From NCBI GenBank assembly GCA_016215155.1, contig JACRLQ010000048.1, positions 1 through 39,766 of the forward strand: 39,766 nt of DNA, in the 5' to 3' direction. A program made the position numbers and the translations under genes. The notes under the pieces are model-generated. The model ran no database searches and was not told the origin of the DNA. It saw only the letters and a list, made by a program, of their open reading frames with translations. Positions 33,176-39,766 of the stretch are shown here, piece after piece (within the stretch, counting starts at the first letter, position 1; each line of letters starts with the position of its first letter). Source of the stretch: Nitrospirota bacterium. Lineage in GTDB: Bacteria > Nitrospirota > Thermodesulfovibrionia > Thermodesulfovibrionales > UBA6898.

Positions 33176-33823
33176 CTATTTATCTTCTCCCCATCCGAAC
33201 TTGCCTACCAGAGGAACGAAAACACAGGGCGTGTGGAATTCCTTTTTTAATCCCCCGGCCGACTTCGTGGCCCTGATGAGCCGCTGTGAATAAGGGTCAC
33301 CGACAGGGACGACAATTATTCCCTCCGGCGCGAGTTGGTCAATAAGCGGTTTTGGTATTTCCGGGGCGCCGGCCGTGATAATTATTCTGTCGAAGGGGGC
33401 CTCCCCGGGCCATCCCAGGGTCCCGTCGCCCGTCATCACATGGATATTGGTATATTTCATGGCGTCAAATTTTTCAACGGCCTTTGCGGCAAGGGCCGCT
33501 ATCCTTTCGATGGTAAAGACCTCTTTTGAAAGTTCGGAAAGCACCGCTGCCTGATATCCCGAACCTGTCCCGATTTCGAGGACCTTTTCGTTTCCGCGCA
33601 AGGTCAGCAGTTCAGTCATGACGGCAACCATATAAGGCTGGGAGATAGTCTGCCCGTCCGAGGTGGGAAGCGCCGCATCGTCATAGGCCCTTGACATCGC
33701 CCTTTCACCCACAAACAGGTGTCTGGGCACCCTGGACATCACCTCCAGGACCCTTGGGTCCCTTATCCCTCTGGGAATAAGCTGCGTCAGGACCATCTCT
33801 TTTCTCAGTGATTCGTAGTCCAT
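33176..33823 (-). CDS. pcm: Protein-L-isoaspartate O-methyltransferase
   Basis: This 215-residue repair enzyme methylates isoaspartyl residues in aged proteins. The SAM loop is VLEIGTGSGYQAAVLSEL, near residue 80. The N-terminal region has the PCMT block MSRVPRHLFV and YDDAALPTSDGQTISQPYMVA; the C-terminal block IVVPVGDPYSQRLI also fits. It follows the FAD dehydrogenase by 10 bp and surE beyond it, the known stationary-phase pcm-surE association. Confidence 0.96.
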   Translation of the reverse strand: MDYESLRKEMVLTQLIPRGIRDPRVLEVMSRVPRHLFVGERAMSRAYDDAALPTSDGQTISQPYMVAVMTELLTLRGNEKVLEIGTGSGYQAAVLSELSKEVFTIERIAALAAKAVEKFDAMKYTNIHVMTGDGTLGWPGEAPFDRIIITAGAPEIPKPLIDQLAPEGIIVVPVGDPYSQRLIRATKSAGGLKKEFHTPCVFVPLVGKFGWGEDK

Positions 33824-33833
33824 ATGTTCTCGG

Positions 33834-35237
33834 TCACTCAGGGCCTGGACCGGCGCCGTTTGCGCGTTCCAGGATCCCGCGGGCGGCGACGACTCCCGAC
33901 GCGGACGCCTGTATAAGTCCCCGGCTTATGCCGGGGCCGTCGCCTGCCGCAAAGACGTTCTTAATTTCCGTCTCAAGGCGGTCAGTGAGTTTGAGCTGCA
34001 TCGAATAGAACTTGACCTCTACGCCGTAAAGCAGGGTATGACGGGAATTTACGCCGGGGGCTATCATGTCCAGGGCCTCGAGCATCTCCAGGATGTCGGA
34101 AAGATAGCGATAAGGAAGAACAAAACTGAGATCGCCCGGCGTAGCGTCCCTGAGCGTCGGCTGAACGATCCCCCTTGAGATCCGTTCGAAGGTGGACCTC
34201 CTTCCCGCCTGAAGGTCGCCAAGCCGCTGCACTATTACCCCGTTGCCCAAAAAATTGGCCAGCCGGGCTATATGTCTTCCATAGGATATGGGCTCGTTAA
34301 AGGGTTCTGTAAAGTATGTGCTCACAAGAAGCGCGAAGTTGGTATTGCCGGTCCTGCGGTCGGCGTAGCTGTGGCCGTTTACCGTCCATATTCCTTTGAG
34401 GTACTCCTTCACGACCTCTCCGTAGGGATTGACACAGAAGGTCCTGACGCGGTCGTCGAACTTCTTGGAATAAAAAATGAGCTTTGGCTCGTAGGTAGTG
34501 TTTGTCAGCGGGGCTAACACGGATGAAGGAAGCTCGACCCTGACTCCGAGGTCTACCGGGTTATTTAACTGGGTAAGACCGAGTCTGCGCGCCTCCTCTT
34601 CGAGCCACTTCGAACCTTCTCTCCCCGGCGCCAGGACCAGGTACTTGGAGTTAAATGTCCGTCCGTCGCGCAGTCTTATTCCCTTGTATGCCCCGTCTTT
34701 CAGAATTATCTCTTCAGCCTCGGCCTTGAATAAAATGTCGACTTTCCTGCCCAGGTCTTCCTTGATTCTCCTTAGCAGATCAATGCAGCGGTCGGTGCCG
34801 ATATGTCTTATCCTGGAAGGCACGAGCACCAGGTTGTTTTTAGACGCAATACGTTCTATTGCCTGTACCTCTTCGGGGTTATCGCCGAAGACTTCATCCG
34901 GCGCGCCGTATTTTACGTATATCCCGTCCACGTAATATATCATGGCGCTGACGTCTTCCCTGTCCATATAGCGCGACAGGAACCCCCCGACGTCGGGAGA
35001 CAGGCCGAGTTTTCCGTCGCTGAAAGCCCCCGCGCCGCCCCATCCGCTGAGAAGATGACATTCGCGGCAGGTCGTGCAGGAGATCTTCCTTTCTTTTGAA
35101 GGACATACCCTTTTATCGATATCGAAACCCTTTTCGAGCATCAGGACTTTTGTGTCCCTGCCTGCTTTAATCAGCTCGAGGGCTGAAAAAATGCCGGCCG
35201 GGCCGGATCCGAGGATTATTACATCATAGTCCGTCAT
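33834..35237 (-). CDS. FAD-dependent dehydrogenase (COG2509-like)
   Basis: This is a 467-residue flavoprotein of uncertain substrate. VIILGSGPAGIFSALELI is the N-terminal FAD-binding loop. A conserved cysteine cluster (RVCPSKERKISCTTCREC) follows, then GWGGAGAFSDGKLGLSPDVGG. VFAAGDGPGISRGLIQASASG near the C-terminus is the second FAD signature. ATG 35237 has a strong GGAGG and lies 14 bases inside surE. An upstream ATG (35297) would add residues overlapping surE and is not used. This family is widespread but functionally uncharacterised. Confidence 0.85.
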   Translation of the reverse strand: MTDYDVIILGSGPAGIFSALELIKAGRDTKVLMLEKGFDIDKRVCPSKERKISCTTCRECHLLSGWGGAGAFSDGKLGLSPDVGGFLSRYMDREDVSAMIYYVDGIYVKYGAPDEVFGDNPEEVQAIERIASKNNLVLVPSRIRHIGTDRCIDLLRRIKEDLGRKVDILFKAEAEEIILKDGAYKGIRLRDGRTFNSKYLVLAPGREGSKWLEEEARRLGLTQLNNPVDLGVRVELPSSVLAPLTNTTYEPKLIFYSKKFDDRVRTFCVNPYGEVVKEYLKGIWTVNGHSYADRRTGNTNFALLVSTYFTEPFNEPISYGRHIARLANFLGNGVIVQRLGDLQAGRRSTFERISRGIVQPTLRDATPGDLSFVLPYRYLSDILEMLEALDMIAPGVNSRHTLLYGVEVKFYSMQLKLTDRLETEIKNVFAAGDGPGISRGLIQASASGVVAARGILERANGAGPGPE

Positions 35238-36003
35238 CGATATCCTCCAGCATTTCCGACACGTTCCACCGTTCGCGCATGAAGGAGAGGGCGCCATGGT
35301 TGGTAAGGTCTAGGTGTATGGGGGTGATTGAGACATACCCCTGCTGGACCGCCTCCATATCCGCTCCTTCACCGTGTTCCCAAAAGGTCCGCCCCCCTCC
35401 GATCCAGTAATACTTTTCTCCCCATGGATTGAACGTCTCCTGGATCGAGTTTTCATAAATGCGTTTGCCCTGACGCGTCAACTTGATCCCTTTTATCTCC
35501 CGTCGGGGGATATTGGGAAAATTCACATTTAAGAGAGTGTCATAAGGCAGGGAATGCTCCAGTACGTAAGTGACTATCTTGGTAGCGAGAAATGTCGCGG
35601 TTTCATAATGATAATGCCTGTCGGAAATCAGGGAGAACGCGACCGAGGGTATACCGAAGATCGTGCCTTCAATGGCCGCGGACACGGTGCCTGAATAGGT
35701 GATGTCGTCGCCCAGGTTGGCCCCTTTATTGATGCCCGACACTACGAGGTCGGGTTTATTGGGAAGCAGTTTATTGATGCCCAGGGTGACGCAGTCGGTA
35801 GGGGTCCCGTTGACACTGAAGACGTGCTCCCTGATCTCTTCGGCCTTTAGGGGGCGATGCATGGTAAGGGAGTGTCCGGCGGCGCTGCGCTCGCGGTCCG
35901 GAGCGACTATATAGGAATCCCCGAGCTCTTTCATCGCCCTGTAAAGCGCGATGATCCCCGGGGAATGGACGCCGTCATCATTTGTGACCAAAATTACAGG
36001 CAT
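35224..36003 (-). CDS. surE: 5'/3'-nucleotidase SurE
   Basis: This 259-residue metal-dependent phosphatase acts on nucleoside monophosphates. ILVTNDDGVHSPGI gives metal ligands Asp8 and Asp9, and SGINKGANLGDDITYSGTVSAA gives the third block. AGGT precedes ATG 36003. It overlaps the FAD dehydrogenase by 14 bases, with pcm following. The length is typical. Confidence 0.97.
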   Translation of the reverse strand: MPVILVTNDDGVHSPGIIALYRAMKELGDSYIVAPDRERSAAGHSLTMHRPLKAEEIREHVFSVNGTPTDCVTLGINKLLPNKPDLVVSGINKGANLGDDITYSGTVSAAIEGTIFGIPSVAFSLISDRHYHYETATFLATKIVTYVLEHSLPYDTLLNVNFPNIPRREIKGIKLTRQGKRIYENSIQETFNPWGEKYYWIGGGRTFWEHGEGADMEAVQQGYVSITPIHLDLTNHGALSFMRERWNVSEMLEDIDDGL

Positions 36004-36063
36004 TATTACCTATCTTATCAGAAAGGCCGCTTGAGGTTAAGCGAAAGTTTCAGGCGTGGCTGA

Positions 36064-36285
36064 TCAGTCGCTGGGTTCAACGGGCTCGTCATCGGAATAT
36101 GAACTGAAAAAAGCTTCATCGTCCCGCCCGTCGGAAACAATAAAATAGGGGGAATAATCTTCGGAATCCGCCAATCTCTTCCAGGTCTCGCCGAAGGCGG
36201 CCACAACGACAGGGACGCCGTTATACCATTTGAGCTCTTCATAATCCGCCGCCGCCTTAAGTTCTTTTTCAGAAAGTCTTTTCAT
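36064..36285 (-). CDS. Small acidic hypothetical protein
   Basis: This 73-residue protein has an AGGGAA ribosome-binding site at the right distance from ATG 36285. It begins MKRLSEKELKAAADYEELKW and ends in an acidic tail (DDEPVEPSD). It has no membrane segment or cysteines and matches no family I can name. It lies 60 bp upstream of surE on the same strand and could be the first gene of that run. Confidence 0.6.
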   Translation of the reverse strand: MKRLSEKELKAAADYEELKWYNGVPVVVAAFGETWKRLADSEDYSPYFIVSDGRDDEAFFSSYSDDEPVEPSD

Positions 36286-36406
36286 GAAATTCCCTATATT
36301 CTCATCGTAACAACATGCCTAAGTCAAATTAAAAATGTCTTGCCCTTTCGTTACCATTTATGCAAAATAAGAGCATCAAACAACCGTCCATCCGATAATA
36401 TTGGCC

Positions 36407-37453
36407 ATGAAAAAAAATGAGAAAATAACTTATAAAAAGGCCGGCGTCAATATCGACGAAGGAGAGAGATTCGTGGATCTGATCAAACCTATGGTCAGAA
36501 AGACTTTCCGTCCGGGCGTCATGACCGATATCGGGTCGTTCGGGGCCTTTTTCAAACTTGACGTATCGAAATATAAAAACCCCGTGCTGGTCAGCGGAAC
36601 GGACGGCGTCGGGACAAAGCTCAAGATAGCCTTCATGGCCGACAGGCACGATACAGTCGGGACGGACCTTGTTGCCATGTGCGTCAATGATATCCTGACC
36701 AGCGGCGCGGAGCCTCTTTTTTTCCTGGACTATTTTGCCTCGGGTAAACTGAAGCCCGAGAAGGCCTCGGATGTGGTCAAAGGGATCACGGACGGATGTA
36801 TAGAGGCCGGTTGCGCGCTGGTCGGCGGCGAGACGGCTGAAATGCCCGGATTCTACGATAAGGGAGAATACGACCTCTCGGGGTTCGCCGTAGGTGTCGT
36901 GGAAAAGGACCGGATAATTGACGGCAGTAAAATCAAAGACGGCGATTCCGTTATCGGCATAGCCTCAAACGGGGTCCATAGTAACGGGTATTCACTGGTG
37001 AGAAAGGTCCTCTTCGACGCCCATCATTTCAGCATAAATAAGAGGTTCCCCGAGCTTGGCGTTTCACTGGGGGAAGAACTCCTGAGACCTACTCATATAT
37101 ACGTCAGGGCGGTGTTGTCTCTCCTTAAAAAAATCCAGGTCAAGGGTATGGCCCACATAACAGGGGGAGGGCTGCCCGGAAACCTGCCCAGGATATTCCA
37201 TGGGAATCTCGGGGCGGTAATTTTCGAAAATTCCTGGCCGGCGGAGCCTGTATTCGATCTCATCATGAGGTTGGGCTCGGTGCCTCTTGACGACATGAGA
37301 AGGACCTTCAATATGGGCATAGGCTATGTATTGGTTGTCAACGAGACGGATACCGACCGGGTCCTGTCCCTTTTGGGCAAGTCCGGATATGAGGCCTATT
37401 TGATCGGTGTAATGTCCAAAAAGATCAAGGGTATTAAATATGCAAAGATTTAG
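36407..37453 (+). CDS. purM: Phosphoribosylformylglycinamidine cyclo-ligase
   Basis: This 348-residue AIR synthetase closes the imidazole ring in purine synthesis. TYKKAGVNIDEGERFVDLIKP is the standard N-terminus. SGTDGVGTKLKIA and VGGETAEMPGFY are the ATP and substrate motifs, and GVHSNGYSLVRKV is the C-terminal hallmark. ATG 36407 is the likely start; TTG 36401 is in frame but poorer. No ribosome-binding site is seen. It overlaps the following M23 peptidase by 14 bases. Confidence 0.97.
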   Translation: MKKNEKITYKKAGVNIDEGERFVDLIKPMVRKTFRPGVMTDIGSFGAFFKLDVSKYKNPVLVSGTDGVGTKLKIAFMADRHDTVGTDLVAMCVNDILTSGAEPLFFLDYFASGKLKPEKASDVVKGITDGCIEAGCALVGGETAEMPGFYDKGEYDLSGFAVGVVEKDRIIDGSKIKDGDSVIGIASNGVHSNGYSLVRKVLFDAHHFSINKRFPELGVSLGEELLRPTHIYVRAVLSLLKKIQVKGMAHITGGGLPGNLPRIFHGNLGAVIFENSWPAEPVFDLIMRLGSVPLDDMRRTFNMGIGYVLVVNETDTDRVLSLLGKSGYEAYLIGVMSKKIKGIKYAKI

Positions 37454-38276
37454 GACCGTTATTAAAAAAGCCTTTGTCCCTATTACTATAATGCTCATAC
37501 CTCACAGCAATTCCAGATCGTTAAACATCAAGGTCCCATCCATAGGCGTATTTGTATCGATAGTCCTATGGCTTATCGGCATGGGATACGTTTTTTCCGT
37601 TGCCATAGACGTACTCGAATACAGGAGCATGAAAGAAAAACTCAACTATTACTCCGCTCAATTTATGGAAATGAAATCAACGATGTCCTCCCTTAAGAAG
37701 GCCGAGGGCGAACTTACAAGGCTTTTTTCCTTTAAAACAAAGGAACAGGTGCTGAAGAATGTGGACACTTCAGACAGCGGTTCAATTGATATGGAAAACC
37801 TGAGGGAACAGATTAAGACATCGATGGAAAGTGTCGGTGAAATAAGGGATTTTTTAAGCCAGCAGAAAAATGTTTACCTCTCGACTCCCATGGGCTGGCC
37901 GGTGGATGGCCATGTAACGTCGCCCTTTGGGGAGAGGGAACATCCAAGGTCCGGTGAATCGAAGTTCCATTCCGGAATAGATATTGCCGCCGATCCCGGC
38001 AGCCCCGTCAGGGCCACGGCCGATGGTATCGTGAGTTTTTCCGGGTGGTCGGGCGGAGGCGGCAATCTTGCCGTTATCGAACATGGTTTTGGCTTTTCAA
38101 CCTATTATGCGCACAATAAAATGGTGGTGGTAAAGGTGGGCCAGAAAGTCAAACGCGGAGAAGTCATCGGACATGTGGGCTCGACAGGCAATTCCACGGG
38201 CCCTCATGTACATTATGAAGTCACGAAGGAGGGGAAAACAGTAAATCCTCTCACCTACATTAACCGGAGGTCCTGA
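37440..38276 (+). CDS. M23 peptidase, membrane-anchored
   Basis: This 278-residue envelope endopeptidase has a cytoplasmic start and a membrane helix (about residues 38-58). A coiled coil (about 64-145) leads to the LytM/M23 domain with FHSGIDIAADPG and a C-terminal HVHYEV, giving the zinc ligands. The rest of the domain (GFSTYYAHNKMVV, GHVGSTGNSTGPH) is complete. It probably cuts peptidoglycan cross-links during growth or division. It overlaps purM and its stop abuts the bactofilin gene by one base, so the two are translated together. Confidence 0.93.
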   Translation: MQRFRTVIKKAFVPITIMLIPHSNSRSLNIKVPSIGVFVSIVLWLIGMGYVFSVAIDVLEYRSMKEKLNYYSAQFMEMKSTMSSLKKAEGELTRLFSFKTKEQVLKNVDTSDSGSIDMENLREQIKTSMESVGEIRDFLSQQKNVYLSTPMGWPVDGHVTSPFGEREHPRSGESKFHSGIDIAADPGSPVRATADGIVSFSGWSGGGGNLAVIEHGFGFSTYYAHNKMVVVKVGQKVKRGEVIGHVGSTGNSTGPHVHYEVTKEGKTVNPLTYINRRS

Positions 38277-38653
38277 TGTTCCATAAAAATACCGAAAAAC
38301 TTGAATCCCTCGTCGGCAGCAACTCGTCTTTCAGGGGCAATATCGAATCAAAGGGGACCCTCAGGATTGACGGAAGCATCGACGGCAACATCAACGCCGA
38401 CTGGGTAGTCATAGGGGAAAAAGCCCTCGTCAGGGGTGATATCTCGTCCCGAGGTATTATAGTCGGGGGGAGGGTTGAGGGAAACCTTCACGCAAAAGAG
38501 ATTGTAGAGATCAAAAACAAGGGACAGGTCTATGGGGAGATCCATACAAGCAAACTTACCATAATCGAAGGGGCGGTGTTTGAGGGCAGGTCGTCGATGC
38601 AGAAAGAGGAGTCGAAGGTCGTGGAGCTGGTCCCCAAGGAAAAGGCGAATTAG
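38276..38653 (+). CDS. Bactofilin (polymer-forming cytoskeletal protein)
   Basis: This 125-residue protein is a single bactofilin domain (DUF583). The core is a right-handed beta-helix, seen as a repeating small-residue pattern (GTLRIDGSIDGNINAD, GGRVEGNLHAKE, KGQVYGEIHTSKL). The tail is short and charged. Bactofilins polymerise without nucleotides and localise cell-wall enzymes. The neighbouring M23 peptidase is the classic partner gene for cell shape. Confidence 0.93.
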   Translation: MFHKNTEKLESLVGSNSSFRGNIESKGTLRIDGSIDGNINADWVVIGEKALVRGDISSRGIIVGGRVEGNLHAKEIVEIKNKGQVYGEIHTSKLTIIEGAVFEGRSSMQKEESKVVELVPKEKAN

Positions 38654-38827
38654 GGTCCGTCCATAAAGTCGTATTTTTGATGTTTATCTGTCATTCCGGC
38701 TGTCTTGTCCGGCATCTTTTTGGATGCTTCAGTCTTCAGCCTACGGTCTTATACCTGCCGTTATTGTGATCAATTTAGATAATGGAGAGAAGAAATAGCG
38801 AGAGTTCCTCCAATAAACAGGGTATAG
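38654..38827. other. Non-coding, no recognisable gene
   Basis: No recognisable protein, RNA gene or terminator is seen between the bactofilin gene and the inverted repeat at 38828. Confidence 0.35.
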
Positions 38828-38918
38828 GTCTCGCAGGGTCTTGAGCAATAAGGATTTAAGGGCAAATCGAAGTGGTCGGAGACTGTTTTTGAAAAAATGG
38901 GGGAACTTTTTGCGAGAC
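38828..38918. repeat. GTCTCGCA inverted repeat spanning 91 bp
   Basis: GTCTCGCA (38828-38835) and TGCGAGAC (38911-38918) are exact inverses. The interior contains AAAAAATGGGGGAACT, also seen at the window start and, with one change, near 39365. It might be the remnant of an insertion element. Confidence 0.35.
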
Positions 38919-38935
38919 ACGCTGTAAAATTAAGG

Positions 38936-38984
38936 CCGTCATTCCCGCGCAGCCAACAGTAGGCGCCTTAAGCAGCGGGAATCC
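38936..38984 (+). repeat. REP-like palindrome with CCAACAGTAGG insert
   Basis: The left arm CCGTCATTCCCGC-GCAG and the right arm GCAG-CGGGAATCC enclose CCAACAGTAGGCGCCTTAA. A GCAG occurs on both sides, like a target duplication. The same insert is at 11324-11346. Confidence 0.6.
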
Positions 38985-39019
38985 AGCCAGGGCGCGCGAT
39001 CACGCATTTCGGAATTTCC

Positions 39020-39046
39020 CGTCATTCCCGCGCAGGCGGGAATCCA
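39020..39046. repeat. REP-like palindrome, plain form
   Basis: ATTCCCGC (39024-39031) and GCGGGAAT (39036-39043) form a perfect 8-bp stem with a GCAG loop and no insert. It gives the presumed ancestral form of the interrupted copies. Confidence 0.7.
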
Positions 39047-39078
39047 TTTTTGCCTAATTTTTTGCTTTATAATTTGAT

Positions 39079-39328
39079 ATGAAAGAACGCTTTTACGTGT
39101 ATATCCTTGCGAGCCAAAAGAGAGGGACTCTTTACATAGGAGTAACTTCAAATCTGGCAAAAAGAATTTATGAGCATAAGAACGACGTAGTTGAAGGGTT
39201 CACAAAGAAATATGGGGTGCACAGGCTCGTTTACTATGAAGTAGCGCAAGATGCCAGTGCAGCGCCAGCGAGGGAAAAACAAAAAAAAAAATGGAGTCGC
39301 TGATTTGTACGAAAGTTTACTGACCTGA
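39079..39328 (+). pseudogene. GIY-YIG nuclease gene with internal deletion
   Basis: From ATG 39079 a 74-residue frame reads the GIY-YIG core (FYVYILASQKRGTLYIGVTS and LAKRIYEHKN, then KYGVHRLVYYE) and stops at 39301-39303 after REKQKKKWSR. The usual C-terminus continues for about 20 more residues. The short end block ADLYESLLT is still present in another frame, ending at TGA 39326-39328, so about 45-50 bases appear to be missing next to a run of A. The N-terminal catalytic half is intact, but a working enzyme is doubtful. GIY-YIG genes like this are small stand-alone accessory nucleases. Confidence 0.7.
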
Positions 39329-39335
39329 AAAGAGT

Positions 39336-39379
39336 GGATTCCCGCCTACGCGGGAATGACGGCAAAAAAATGGGGGGAC
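39336..39379. repeat. REP-like palindrome with A-run and TGGGGGGACT
   Basis: ATTCCCGC (39338-39345) pairs with GCGGGAAT (39350-39357) around CTAC, followed by GACGG, a run of A and TGGGGGGACT. The tail resembles the one at 61-80. Confidence 0.65.
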
Positions 39380-39470
39380 TCCTGAAGAAATAGTTCTTGC
39401 TTTTAATGGGCCTAACACATTATTATTACGATATTTTTTGATTGGATGGGGGAACAAATAACCTGTGATA

Positions 39471-39766
39471 ATGAAAGAACTTATTCCTGTTGAGATAATC
39501 GAGAGAAAAATCTATCTGATCCGTGGACATAAGGTCATGCTCGACAGGGATTTGGCTGGACTATACGGGGTAGAGACTCGTGTATTAAATCAGACTGTAC
39601 GCAGGAATCTGGACAGGTTTCCGGATGATTTTATGTTCGCCCTTACACGTGACGAGATTATGAACTTATCACAAATTGTGATAAGTTCCCGCATAAAGCA
39701 TGCCCCTAATGTGTTTGTTTTTACGGAGCAGGGCGTGGCCATGCTTTCGGGTGTGCTGAACAGTGG
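39471..39766 (+). CDS. ORF6N-domain protein (partial, cut by window end)
   Basis: From ATG 39471 the frame is open to the window end (about 98 residues). KELIPVEIIERKIYLIRGHK and VMLDRDLAGLYGVETRVLNQ followed by VRRNLDRFPDDFMF are the hallmark of the ORF6N (KilA-N-like) DNA-binding domain. VFTEQGVAMLSGVL is its typical end. Such proteins are common on phages and accessory islands. There is no clear ribosome-binding site. The C-terminus lies outside the window. Confidence 0.85.
   Translation, partial: MKELIPVEIIERKIYLIRGHKVMLDRDLAGLYGVETRVLNQTVRRNLDRFPDDFMFALTRDEIMNLSQIVISSRIKHAPNVFVFTEQGVAMLSGVLNS

Noticed and set aside
38936-39379. CRISPR-like spacing of REP palindromes
   Set aside because: The repeats are few, unevenly spaced and imperfect, with no cas genes; they are REP-type repeats.

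Overview
The window looks like a chromosomal contig of an anaerobic or microaerophilic Gram-negative bacterium. A Nitrospirota- or deltaproteobacteria-like genome fits best, but this is inferred from gene content and not proven. The pointers are an adenylylatable GSI glutamine synthetase next to P-II, a ferredoxin-dependent 2-oxoacid oxidoreductase, the radical SAM heme synthase AhbD beside HemE, an exosortase H pair, lipoprotein signal peptidase, bactofilin with an M23 peptidase, and the surE/pcm pair. Housekeeping genes fill roughly 1.1-38.7 kb. The two ends are AT-rich, repeat-rich and hold decayed genes.

Layout. 1-1119: REP-like repeats, a collapsed hicBA remnant, and a 92-bp tandem duplication carrying two copies of a sigma-54-like promoter. 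1120-3639: a class I amidotransferase, glnB and glnA (nitrogen assimilation). 3864-5539: rplU-rpmA-obgE. 5607-6931: exosortase H, its membrane partner and a small Cys-rich protein. 6992-11158: a three-gene isoprenoid-type cluster (B12-type radical SAM enzyme, lycopene-cyclase-like membrane protein, and a CrtC/AttH-like domain fused to a prenyl diphosphate synthase). A MITE-like element follows. 11418-15208, minus strand: hflX-ahbD-hemE. 15349-17010: a macrodomain protein converging on a lone 2-oxoacid:ferredoxin oxidoreductase alpha subunit. 17057-23168: rimP-nusA-recG-hypothetical-pilD-histidine kinase, tightly packed behind a promoter and leader hairpin. 23223-28642: a LysR regulator divergent from a biotin-dependent carboxylase pair and a beta-carbonic anhydrase. 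28720-36285, minus strand: a packed run (small hypothetical, surE, FAD dehydrogenase, pcm, PAS-GAF-GGDEF protein, oxidoreductase beta and gamma, ArgA-like acetyltransferase, lspA, DUF1189). 36407-38653: purM, M23 peptidase, bactofilin. 38654-39766: REP-like repeats, a broken GIY-YIG gene and the start of an ORF6N-domain protein.

Themes. Carbon flow joins the LysR gene, carboxylase and carbonic anhydrase, because the anhydrase can supply bicarbonate. The oxidoreductase is split over two sites 13 kb apart. Nitrogen control is suggested by tandem palindromes two helical turns apart, 90-110 bp upstream of the sigma-54-like promoter that would serve amidotransferase-glnB-glnA. Two genes (hflX and the oxidoreductase gamma subunit) seem to need non-standard start codons (ATA and CTG), because conserved N-terminal sequence lies upstream of the first ATG/GTG/TTG and a good ribosome-binding site sits at the right place.

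The best candidates for something undescribed are the isoprenoid cluster with its unusual fusion enzyme, the duplicated sigma-54-like control region, and a short insert found three times inside or beside REP-like palindromes. All functions come from reading motifs; no database search was run.
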